NCBI RefSeq assembly: GCF_963966145.1
Contig: NC_091054.1
Location: 5,642,001-5,706,000, forward strand
DNA from: Tenebrio molitor
Lineage: Eukaryota > Arthropoda > Insecta > Coleoptera > Tenebrionidae
Length of the DNA stretch: 64,000 bases
Direction of reading: 5' to 3'
Shown here: positions 50,983 through 61,420 of the stretch, piece by piece
How positions within the stretch are numbered: position 1 is the stretch's first letter
Layout: the number at the start of each line of letters is the position of its first letter
Made by a program: the position numbers and the translations under genes
Notes under the pieces: model-generated
Databases searched by the model: none
The model's input: only the letters and a program-made list of their open reading frames with translations
What the model was told of the DNA's origin: nothing

Positions 50983-51217
50983 ATAGTAGTTTATTTGACG
51001 AGTTTGTATGTAAATTGGGCGTTTTTTGGCACGCGTGGGCCATTTTAAAACGCGAGTGAAACGAGCGTTTTAAAGGCCCACGAGTGCAAAAAAAGGCCCA
51101 ATTTACACACGAACGAGTTGAATACAAGGTTTTTTTATTCGACGAGCCCCTTAAAGGCTCCAAATCGCTTAAAACTTTTAAAATTAGCTTGACGTTTCGT
51201 TTTGACAAGTGTCGAAC
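50983..51217. mobile_element. CTCG-type foldback repeat, family L copy 2
   Basis: Same orientation as the 45221 copy and highly similar. The core AAACGCGAGTGAAACGAGCG is identical. Confidence 0.8.
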
Positions 51218-51946
51218 AAAAAATGTCTTTTTTCACAATCCGTTTTTAAAAGTGTAGAGTGTCATTTAAAATATGTAGCAAAACATAATTACATTCTTTT
51301 TAAAAAATAAAAATTGGAGCAAAAAATTTGAAAATTTATTTGTGGAACCATAATAATGTATTACTTTTCATTTTTCAGTTCAGAAAATGAGATATAAAAT
51401 CGTACATGTAGGTATAGTGGATTTTTTCTTTAAAACAATTGTTAATGTGTTACCTATCATGTTGGTATGAGCCACTAGTTATTTGTATGTCAGCCATTTT
51501 AATGTAGAGGCGCCTGCGCCACTGAATATGTTCACTTGTATTTTTCAGGGTCATTATCGTCTTTATTTCATTTCTTTTCTTTTGGTATAAAATTTGCTTT
51601 GGTACACCTGAAACTTTCCTGACTTTTGAAAATTTTTTTATACATACAGATGTTCCTAAACGAAAGGTTGTAGGGTGGGACAGCGGGCAGTATCAAATTG
51701 CAGCGGCGGTCAAGTCTTAATCTTTTGGGGAAGCAGGTACTGATTTTCAAATAAGTAAATAGCAGCGCTTGTCATTTTACCCCCCAGGGAGTGGGCAGGT
51801 AGACGATTATCAATATGTAATAACTATCCCTTACCTCCGACTTTTAAGGAGGTAACTAATTAAACATCTGCAAAGTCTGCAATTTTCGGAAAAGAGAATA
51901 GTAAGGGGAAACAAAATTTTCTTCGAAATCATTGGAAGGTAAATTA

Positions 51947-52318
51947 TATCGCGCGTTCAAATGAAATCCTGGGCTGAGTAGGCGTTGGAAAAATTAAACC
52001 GTTTACAACAGTGTAAAGTTTGAATTTCCCGCCGTTTGACACGAATTACATTTGATTATGTTTAATCGGGACATAATTGAACATGTTTGCTTTCAGCAAA
52101 GGGTGCCCTTAGATATTTGCTTCGAGAATACGAATCGTTAAGTTACTCTATTTTTAATGTAAAACATTGCAAAGAAAGAAAAAAAAGAAACTCTTTTTTG
52201 GCTCTAAATTTTAGGTTAGCTGTCAACATGCTCCAATTAATCTACGCTTTAAAAAAGCACAACAATTGACGGTTTCCAACGCCTCCCCAGCCCATGTTTT
52301 CATTTGAACACCCGATAT
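51947..52318 (-). mobile_element. TIR element, family E copy 2
   Basis: Full-length partner of the 14939 element in reverse orientation. Its right end reads CATTTGAACACCCGATA, the same terminal block as the family F element at 18719, which links the two families. Confidence 0.87.
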
Positions 52319-53180
52319 TTATTTATACGTAAATTGAAAAACAGAAATATCGTTGGTGCACAAAAAAAGTGACACATCTCAAAAACCCTCATTTTTCAGT
52401 AGAACGATTTTAATAGTATATTGGGATATAAGGTTAGGAAGTGCATTATAAGTAACAGAATCGAGAAAGAGTTTGAAAAATCGAGACGAAGGACGCACAT
52501 AATGTACATTTTTATATCCGTGAACAGTAAATAATTGTTTAAAAATTTTTGTACAGTGTGAAAACATACTGTCCGCGTAAATTTGTGACGATGTTGACAA
52601 AAATTTCAAATTTTTGTGGCAAAAAAAAATTATAATGTTTTTCTTTTGTCATTCACCGGAAGAAAATCCTGATTTCGATTAATTTTAATTTGAATCGATT
52701 CAAGAGCAACATGTACACCTTTGATACATCTGCGTAATGAACTGAGAAGTGCAGTGCTACCTGAAAATTTCTAAATGATAAGCCGACCCTTATTAAGATT
52801 GTAAGCGCTGCAGTTTACATTAGGTTATTAAGACCCAAACTAACCGCGCGCTGCAGTTTGGTACTTGGGATTTTAAAACCTTCGATCCCCGCTGCAATTT
52901 GACATCGCCGGGGACAGCTTGGTCTTTGAGGGAATTTTGACATTGACAATTGTTTTAAAAAAATGACTACTTATATAAATAAACAATTATTTAATTATAA
53001 CATTTTATTGAAAATCCACAAATAAATGGGGTTTTTTATTTAATTTTGATTAATCTATTTGAAAATGTAAAAACGACGTATAAATTTTGTTATTTACTTT
53101 TTTATCTTATCAAGATTGCCTGTTTTTTTTTCATATATTAACTATGTCAACAATTTTATAACTTTTGGTCTAGACGAACG

Positions 53181-53457
53181 TACCGTGAAATTATTTAAAT
53201 TTATAATGAAAGTAGGCTACGACTTATAAATTAAATTGGTGACATCTTGATTTGAATTGTCAAAATGACGCTTCAAAATTCAATACAAAATATGAAACGA
53301 CGTGTTAACAGTTGTATGGAACACCCGGCTTGTTAACTCGCCGTTTCATATTTTGAAGCGTCACTTTGACAATTCAAATCAAGTTGTCAACAGTGTTGCC
53401 AATCTAATTTAAAAGTCATAGCCTACTTTAATTATAAATTTAAATGATCCCACGGTA
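53181..53457. mobile_element. Foldback element, family O copy 2
   Basis: Same arms as the 46984 copy with a longer centre in which CAAAATATGAAACG and CGTTTCATATTTTG pair. TACCGTG / CACGGTA termini are intact. Confidence 0.84.
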
Positions 53458-55412
53458 CTTGTTTAAAAAAATTTTAACGTTTACAATTTTTTTGTGAAAA
53501 ACATTTCTATAGTATTGCCGTTATAACTTTTTATCTGCTCCGCCCACTAAATTTGACCAATCAGAATCAAAGCCAGATTCAATCTGTACAACTTTTCATC
53601 ACATTTGCCACGTAAAAAAGTTAAGGTTAGAATTTTGCTGTCAAGTCCACAATTATTGTTTTAGGTTCTAAAAAATAAAATGTCATTAAGACAATTCGAA
53701 TGTCAGAAATTTTTACTGTGTAAATCAGATCGTCTTAACAACCTATTTGATTGGTAACTAAGAAAATGAAATGGGCGGGGCAGATAAAATGTTACGTTGT
53801 CCTTAGTATAGTAATGGATTCATTTTATTTGAATACATTTGAAATAACAAAGCTAGTTAGAAATCAACGTAATGATGTTACGCAAAAATGCAAATTTATG
53901 TATCTACGTCCAAAAAAAAAAAACAACGTGCATTAAACGAGTTTGCAGACTCACTCATTGAGTCATAGTTTTTTTAAATCTAAATAAGAAAACAAGCCCA
54001 CGTTTCTGGTATTATTCATCTTCCAAATTAAAAATCTTTGAAAAAAAATCAAAAATCTACGCTTGACCATGCAAAAGTCGTCTTTGACCTTTCGGAATCT
54101 CTAGCAACGTTCAAGAATAGATAGATAAACGAAATGATGCAGATATGTGAAAAGCATTAAAAAATGCAATTAAAATGCAATAAAGAAAACATCAGACACG
54201 AATTGAGCTACTTATACAACAATGACCCACCATTAACTTTGTCGTTAAAAATGTCCCATATAACATACTCGTATTAGCACGTATTAAACAAATCATAAAC
54301 TGATTGTACAAACAATCAAGTCATAAAGTGCTTTAATGTTTAAATTCATTGAATCTACTTGTACCGAATCATTTCTAACAGAACAAGATAACATTAAGTT
54401 ACAATTTAATATTTGCACGAGTGACAATTACGTCTGTGACTTATGCAACGCAATGAATCATAACTTCGACATTTGTCAAAGTCAGAACAAAAATATCAGT
54501 ACATACAAACCTTGACGTCTTTAATGCTCTTTCTCATTATAAAAAAGCTTCCGCTAGTTTATAAAACGAAAGATATTTTTAAATTTAATGGGAAATTTCG
54601 CATATACTTTGCTAAAGAACAAACAAGAATTTGATTCAGACCTTTCAACGACTACACCACTGATGTTAGGATTACCTACATTTACACACAATTAAGTTAA
54701 ACAGTGAAAATTAAAGCAAATAATTAACACTAGATATTTAAGAGATAAAGATAAACCTGTCCCATTTAATGAGTGACAATTTTCGTTTATTTTCGCACAT
54801 TCTCCACACATATTTTCCATACTTTCAATCGTTACGCGAAAAAATAGTAAGTATAATGCTTTCGAGAACTTTTCTGTGGCAGCTAATATTCAGTGAAGAA
54901 AAAAAATCTTGTCAGGGAAAGTAAAGAAAGTGTATTGCATCATCGACACACTTCAGACAATGCTTCAGGTGATTGCGAATTATGAAGTGACCTAATCGAA
55001 CGAGTCGAAGATTAAAATCAAAACTCTTCCACAAGTACACTTTACTAGATCCGGTTTTATCCACTGGATATACGAAATACGAGTAGACGGAAGTTTACTT
55101 ATACACAATCAATTGGTGGTCATTCCAACGATCGATATTCATTCATGTTTCTATTAGGTTTTATTGTGAACGACAAGATACTAATCAAATTAATTGAGAA
55201 GCTTTCAATTGATTTTTTTACATTTACGTTTACATATTTGTTTGCACAAGTGCTCTGCTTTGTTGATTTACAAGAAAACAAAATCAGCAGACAGAGAATT
55301 CACTTTCGTAACTTGGATAATTGTTCCTCAAGTTGCATCGTCGTTTATCAAAAACGCAATTGTTATCGTAGGATGTTACAGTACCTCTCATTTAATCACT
55401 TAATCAGTACAG

Positions 55413-55803
55413 TACAGTTGGTTGCAAAAAAAAAAAACTGGAACTGTCAGAAAAAAATTGACACGTATTTACAATTTTTCCATAGTGTGAAACATCCTTA
55501 CGAGAGATATGGTCAAAATTCAGTGACATAAAATTACATATTTCATAGGTATTGTCAAGTAGACAATTAATTGACAAATGGACAAAACCAAATTTATGCC
55601 CACGTCAACAAGTGTCAAAAAATTGAGAAAAAAATGACAATTAATGTCATACAATATGATGATAGGTTATGGTATTTACGACTGTTTTACAATGGAGCAT
55701 TTTCGATTGCATCAAAGAATGACCTTGACGACCAAAATTTATTGCTCGCGACTGTACATTAGAAAAATTATCGTTTCCCGTTTTTTTTTTGCAACCAACT
55801 GTA
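55413..55803. mobile_element. TIR element, family N copy 1 (host of a nested MITE)
   Basis: TA-flanked ends CAGTTGGTTGCAAAAAAA and, reversed, CAGTTGGTTGCAAAAAAA, then CGGGAA in the right arm. The family M piece at 55595-55756 interrupts it. Confidence 0.83.
55595..55756 (+). mobile_element. MITE family M copy 3, left part missing, nested
   Basis: Only the right 160 bp of the family is present, starting at ATGCCCACGTCAACA. It lies inside the family N element, with TA on both sides. Confidence 0.82.
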
Positions 55804-56469
55804 CGTAGGTACAAGTGAATGTTTTTTTAACTTTTGTTATAACAGTCTTGGACGACTGTAGAGTTATTAATATAACACGAAATAAAAGCGAAAGAAAGAT
55901 TATAAAGTCAAGTTTAACGCCGACTGTTCCAGAAAGAAAAAGCCGTTAAAAAATTATTATAAACACAAATAAAATAATCAAGTTAGGTCATATCAACAAT
56001 TTTTAAGAAATTGATTGATTAACAATAATAAACGCACTTCTAATTATATCTTACACTTTTGTCTGCGTTCCAAGCATTTTTACCGTATTTTTACCGTGTT
56101 CCAGGAATACTCCTTAAAACAACCTGTTTGTTTTTAATACATATTGTGTTTTTACTAAACTTCCAGTACATTTTTAATTTGTTAATTTGTTTTATTCACT
56201 CTCTCGTGTGGACAACTTTTCTTATAGATGACATGACACTAAAACACTCTTTGTTACCGACAAGTTCTACACATCTCAGAGTCAGGGAAAGGAGTTACCT
56301 CAAACATCTCAGTAAGATTAAACAAAAATTCTTTTGTTACACATCTAGCAAACAATTATACAGAACGTTTTCAAAGGTGACAGTGGATAAAACCGGTTCT
56401 TTCGAATATTACGTGTCTAGGTGGCCTGGCAAGTGTAGATACTTGAAAGGTGTCTGTGGAGGTGCTGTA

Positions 56470-57125
56470 GGGAATTTTGATTTTTCGTTGAAATAGATTA
56501 ATTCTTCAAATTCCCAATTTTATTCCGAAAATTACACAACGACATAAAATCTCATTAGAACCAACTTTTTCCTACAACTTGGTTTGAAATATTCAACACA
56601 AAGACCGTTTCAAATTTCGTTGTCAAATTTGACGTATACCGGAAGTCACGTGATGACTTTTGTCACTCAAATTTGACATTTTCTTTTAAATCTGAAAATG
56701 GAATTTGTGTTAAACATGTCGAAAAAAAGCGGTACTGATGAGATTTAATATTCATGTGCAAAATCTTTACTTACAACAAAATTCGAAAAAATCATTCGCA
56801 CCTGTGTCATATTTTGAAAGTTGGCTTAAAATAGTTCTTTGAATAAAAAATATTGCAAGTTTAAGGTGTTTAAAGCTCTGACTTGCTCCTTCATACATTT
56901 TCTGTTCGCCCAGTTAGAACTTCAGTTTGGGAACTTTAATTTTTTGTTAAAACAGGTGAATTTCTCCACAAGTTTGTTTTAAAAATTATACTCTGGAATA
57001 AAATCACATTTGAATCAACTTTTTCCTATAACTTCTCTCGATATTCAACACAAACCTCATTTTCGGAATTTTATGTCAAATTTGACGTATTCCGGAGTCA
57101 CGTGATAACTTTTGTTGGTCATTTT
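56470..57125 (+). repeat. Diverged tandem duplication, about 455-bp period
   Basis: The block 56470-56670 recurs at about 56929-57125: AACTTTTTCCTA, ATATTCAACACAAA, GTCAAATTTGACGTAT and GTCACGTGAT appear in the same order in both. The copies have diverged by substitutions and indels. Confidence 0.65.
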
Positions 57126-57430
57126 TTTAATCCTTAGAGAAACAGCGACCGTTGTCGTAGTGAAATTATTGCTAAATCAGTGAATACATATTTTTTCTTA
57201 TGTAAGCACTGTATATTGAAACAGACGTCTGTGTAAGTATGATAAAACAAGATTCATTGAAATAGTTCATTCCCAGCAAATACAAAGGGAAGAAAGTCAG
57301 ATTGATCATTTCACTCGTAAACATTTTAATTAACTGTCAATTGAAAATTAGAATCTAATTAAATAAAACTGCTTAGCAAACGAATGGAGAAACCACAACA
57401 GATGAATAATTAATTTCAAATTACTGCAAG

Positions 57431-58168
57431 TATTTAAGGATGAACTGGAGTAACATTGAAAAATGGCGAAATTTGCTTAAAATTGGTACAATCGTCCTTT
57501 CATCCAGTCTAAAGTACTGTGCCAAATTTAAAAAAATTTGGTCGAGAAATTTTAAAGTTATTACCTTTTTAAAGTTTCGGGATATTTTACACGTATTCTT
57601 ATGAGAAATCGAGCAATGGTCGCATAAAAATTGATAAAAAACATATTTCAAAAAGGCCAATTTTTCTTAAATTTTTCACACATAAAGTATCGATATCGTA
57701 GAATTTTCTAATGAATTTACAAAAAAAGTTAGTCGAGGATTTTCCTTGTAATTGCTAATTATATGTGGAAAAACACGGTTTTTGAGGTTATGTATCTGTT
57801 TTAATTTCAATAAAAGTGAACAAAATGCATATAATTGACGTCGGTATGCAACATTACACTCATATGGCACGTTTTACTACAGTTACGTTAAGAACTTTAA
57901 CAGAAATCAATGAAAATTGAAATTCAATGTGCTTCTGTTTACTTTCACGTACAGTCTTAGTCAAAAGATTGTAAAATCACATGTAAGTAATTATCTAAAT
58001 ATCAAGAAAATAAACACAAAACTTACTTGCAACTCATTACAATTCGTTTCCAAAAATTAAAAACTATTTTTTCAAATATTGATTTCTCGTAATAAACTTT
58101 TCATAGCATTATAAGAATTCCGCAACTTTTTGCTGAGATTGTTAGGTACTCCAGTTCATCCTTAAATA
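57431..58168. mobile_element. TIR element, family P
   Basis: Ends TATTTAAGGATGAACTGGAG and the complement at 58147-58168, 22-bp arms, TA flanked, AT-rich interior without a long frame. Confidence 0.72.
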
Positions 58169-58438
58169 TTAAAAACAACAATAACGACTCCACGTTTACG
58201 TCGAATAATGCGTTTTAATAAGAAAATTGTCTCTCAAAATAAAAGTAAAAGTAGCAAATTATGTTGAAACTTACCGAAGAGGCAAATGGTGCGCACACGC
58301 CATGATTTTGATGGATCAGGTCGAAATTAAATTTGTACTCTATTATTTAAAACACACCATCCATAAAGTTTGACGCGCCTGTACGACCAAATTGTTTGAA
58401 AACATTTTACGAAAAATTAAAACAAACGACGTTGCAAA

Positions 58439-58941
58439 TACACTGACCGGCACAAAAAACGACTCATTATGATTTCTTTAATAAATGATCTTGAAATTAT
58501 ACATATTTGTGCTTATTTTTCTTTATTATAGTTAAATTGGGATATTTTCAAAGATCGGGAGTGCTATGGTCACCATGGCAACCGAATTGTTTTGTTTAAA
58601 TTATTAGAAAATTTGCAATACTTCCATCTTGTGTTTTTGTCGGTTGATTTACGTGTTAAAAGATTTAATTTGACAATACGAGATACTAAATCAAAATGCT
58701 GTTCAAATTTTGGCAATTTTTCGTAACTTTTTTTTTTCTAAAAAATTACTTTTATTTTTTTTTTCATTAAAATTGTATTTGTTGTGTTTAATGTTTTGTT
58801 TGTCGGATATTCTTTGGCAAAAAATAACTTAAATAACACTTATCAATACAACATGATATAAAAAAAAATTTCTAAGACAATGAATTACTTAATTATATTA
58901 ATAAAATTCAAAGTGAGTCGTTTTTTGTGCCGGTCAGTGTA
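58439..58941. mobile_element. TIR element, family Q
   Basis: TA-flanked ends CACTGACCGGCACAAAAAAC and the exact complement, continuing GACTCA; 26-bp arms, 503 bp, very AT-rich interior. Confidence 0.85.
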
Positions 58942-58994
58942 TTATGATAAATAACGACTTAGTTCTTCAAACCTTAATAACTAAATTAAGTTTA

Positions 58995-59197
58995 TACAGG
59001 GTTATTCTAAATGATTGTAGTCGAAGTAGGCGTGAAAACTGAATGTAAAATTTATGACTTATATGACTCATCACCGCACCTTTCACCTAAAAAATGACAG
59101 TGACAGCGACACAACTGACAGTTCACATGAAAGCGGCAAATACGTAATAACATGGGCATGGCCTACTTCGACTACAATCATTTAGAATAACCCTGTA
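58995..59197. mobile_element. MITE family R, just downstream of the SMYD4-like gene
   Basis: TA-flanked ends CAGGGTTATTCTAAATGATT continuing GTAGTCGAAGTAGGC, perfectly matched on the right (about 35 bp). It lies 130 bp past the SMYD4-like stop, so it may be part of that gene's 3' UTR. Confidence 0.85.
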
Positions 59198-59326
59198 TTA
59201 ATAATTTTAGAAGTAGTCTATATTCGTTTCATTATCTCTACATTACGACTGGGTATAGCAAGAAGGATGTCTTGGATAAAAACAATTGAAAAAGGCACTA
59301 TCAACACTATATTTCGAAAGAAAAAA

Positions 59327-59648
59327 TCAAAATATTCTTCTTTTATTACCAAGCACTGCAAAACATTGTTTAATAATTTCCTGTAACTGACAGAAATTTT
59401 TACAAGGTTGCGGCTTCTGTAAATCCCCCAGTTTTCCAACAAAGTCTCGCAAAACAGACTCGGCGGCCTCCACTTCACCAGAAGACAGTTGCGAGATCAG
59501 CTCTTCGTCGACTTCGACCGCATCACCGTTAGGCAACACATCATACAAGCCCCAGTCGTTTTCGCAAGCCGGGCAAGCACAATCAAAATAATACTGACTT
59601 TGTAGTTGCTTCTGACGGTCAGTCCTCTTCATTAATGCGTGGTGGTAA
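59327..59648 (-). CDS. Smyd4: SMYD4-like exon 4
   Basis: The acceptor AATTGTAG ends at 59649. With the two bases from exon 3 it reads GYHHALMKRTDRQ, followed by CACPAC (post-SET zinc) and the C-terminal helical region. Stop TGA at 59327-59329. Confidence 0.92.
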
Positions 59649-61420
59649 CTACAATTGGCCAAATTATTAAAGTGCAAACATTTCCTACATCTCTACCCGT
59701 AATTATCGAAACACTGCTCCCCTTTGTTGATGTCCTGAATCGCCCTGAGGACTATCGTGGATCCGTGGCAAAATCGAGTCACGTTAGGGCTACAAGAGTG
59801 ATTCAACAAACTAAGAAACGCGAACGCGCCGCTCGCTATCTCTTCAGGTTCGTACACGCCGGCCGAATTTGGCGCCAGTTCGGTTATTTCGTGAAAATTT
59901 GAGGGACCGGTCTGCATATGCAACAGCAGAATCTCTTTAAAAACGCGCTCGAAGTTTTCGTTGCGGCCGTCGAAAAAATTTGTATGGTCTTTGACCAAGC
60001 CGAACATGAGGGCTGCGGCTACGGCCCTGTCGAATAGGTCTGACGATGAACGTTTGGAAGTGTTTGCGATTAAATTGTGAATTTCTTTGTACGAGTTTGA
60101 CTGATACACATCCGAAACTTCGTTTTGTAAAAGTTCAATTTCAGAGTACTGCTCTCTAACTGAAAATGCGATTTTTAACGGCAACAATTTAAGCTTGTCT
60201 AATTCTAAATATTTGAGACTGGCTAGAATGGGACACTCGTACTTGTGGTAAGTTTCAAAAGCTCGCTCCTTGCAGCTTTCACTGCAATATAGCGCGTGGG
60301 TGCAGCTTTTGCAGGGGATTAAGTTGTAACACAAACTAATACATTCGTGGCAGTGATTTAGATCGTGACTGACTAAAAGTGAGGCGAAGGGCTGCTCTAC
60401 TGCGAGAACCTCGCCGGCCTTGATGTCTCTCGACGCTACAATAAATCGGCCCCAGTCTTTTTCCTGCCGAATTTCTATACAATCACTAGCGCAATCTATT
60501 TTAGTGTTTTTACTTGTCACAGTTGGTACTGACTCGTAGGGACTTTTGGAAGCTTCGATATCAAGATTTTTTAAATTTTTCTCTCTGACAAACAATTTCG
60601 TCTTTAAGTGCTCAGGGTAATTATTTTCCAAGGCTCTGCCTATATCCTGAAGAACAAAATTTCAAATAAATCCATGCAATTAACTGACTCACCATCAAAC
60701 ACTCTTTGTGCAAGTTAACTTCAAACAACACTGCTGACCTGTTGGCATATGCTATACCCAAATTTGCACTGTTCTCTTCAGCATAACTGATACTTCTTGT
60801 ATAGAGCTCCCATGCCTCTTTAACTTTTTTCACCTTGAACATGTCATTACCTTTCTCTCTCAGTTTCACGGCGGTTTCGTCGTTTTTGTTGTCGTCTTGA
60901 AAGACCGCGTGGAGATTCAAATCTTTCGTTAATTTTATGACGTAATCCACACGTTCAAAATTGCGTTCGAGCGCGCCAAATTTCTCTAAACATGGAGTCA
61001 GCTGATCACGTGCTCTCAAGGTCATGTACAGGCGCGTACGTTGTCTAGCCAAATTTGTTGGGTTAGGATGCGATTCTTCGCACATTTTCGCTTGTGAATG
61101 TCGACAGTGATTGTTATTTATTTCTGAAAAATATCTATAATTAAGTGTTAGGTAGTACAAATACACACAAAGTCCGAAACTCCAAAAATACTATACTTTC
61201 ACAAGTAGGCCGGGAGGTGTGATGTGATACTCTTGACACGGCGGTTAATTTAAAATGAATGCCTCATCCTCATCTGTTGGATTTATTTATTCTGGTTTGT
61301 TGATATTTTGATAATAGTTATCAAATAAACCGCTAAGGTACAAAGTATGACGACAAAAATGAATAATTTGAAAAACTTACCGTTGAGAAGTCTCCCACTA
61401 CGTAACGCTACATAATTCAT
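59327..61420 (-). CDS. Smyd4: SMYD4-like SET/MYND/TPR protein, 580 aa
   Basis: Exons 61420-61381, 61123-60693, 60646-59697 and 59648-59327; every splice site and phase fits. Residues about 66-165 form a TPR-like block (KLREKGNDMFKVKKVKEAWE, AYANRSAVLFEV, CLMDIGRAL). The SET N-part is near 223-248 (GRFIVASRDIKAGEVLA). The MYND zinc finger spans about 256-295 (CHEC, CKSC, YCSESC, HKYEC). The SET core NHSCSPNV starts at 439 and DNYG at 471, then the post-SET cysteines CACPAC. The C-terminus ends CQLQEIIKQC...LGN, the usual end of this family, so it is complete. Members are predicted lysine methyltransferases or Hsp90-linked adaptors; activity is not shown by sequence. The fly has several SMYD4 paralogues, and I cannot assign which one. 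Confidence 0.92.
59697..60646 (-). CDS. Smyd4: SMYD4-like exon 3
   Basis: The acceptor TTCTTCAG ends at 60647; the donor GTAGAG starts at 59696. It encodes the end of the TPR block, the split SET domain and the MYND finger. The intron to exon 4 is only 48 bp. Confidence 0.94.
60693..61123 (-). CDS. Smyd4: SMYD4-like exon 2
   Basis: The acceptor TTTTTCAG ends at 61124 and the donor GTGAGT starts at 60692; the intron to exon 3 is 46 bp. It encodes the N-terminal region and most of the TPR block. An internal ATG at 61085 (MCEESHPN) would be the start if the short first exon were not coding. Confidence 0.92.
61381..61420 (-). CDS. Smyd4: SMYD4-like exon 1 (start of CDS)
   Basis: ATG at 61420 begins MNYVALRSGRLLN and ends at the donor GTAAGT (61380-61375) in phase 1. 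Joined to exon 2 the frame runs on unbroken as EINNNHCRHSQAKMCEES. The conserved frame across the junction favours this upstream start; upstream, the same frame closes at a TAA without another ATG. Confidence 0.7.

Larger units (their letters stand above)
48476..59326. other. Long intergenic stretch, no gene recognised
   Basis: Between the nucleotidase start and the SMYD4-like stop I see no credible gene. Elements lie at 50983, 51947, 53181, 55413, 57431, 58439 and 58995, plus foldbacks near 48948 and 49154 and a tandem duplication at 56470-57125. Confidence 0.5.

Noticed and set aside
55145..55531. 128-codon + strand frame
   Set aside because: Runs into the family N transposable element and has AT-driven composition; not a gene.
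56059..56496. 145-codon open frame on the + strand
   Set aside because: Long for AT-rich DNA, but hydrophobic and low in coding bias at its start, overlapping the tandem duplication, with no motif I recognise.
59218..59478. Minus-strand frame overlapping the end of the SMYD4-like gene
   Set aside because: Out of frame with the conserved C-terminus ending LGN; the SMYD4-like frame is complete without it.
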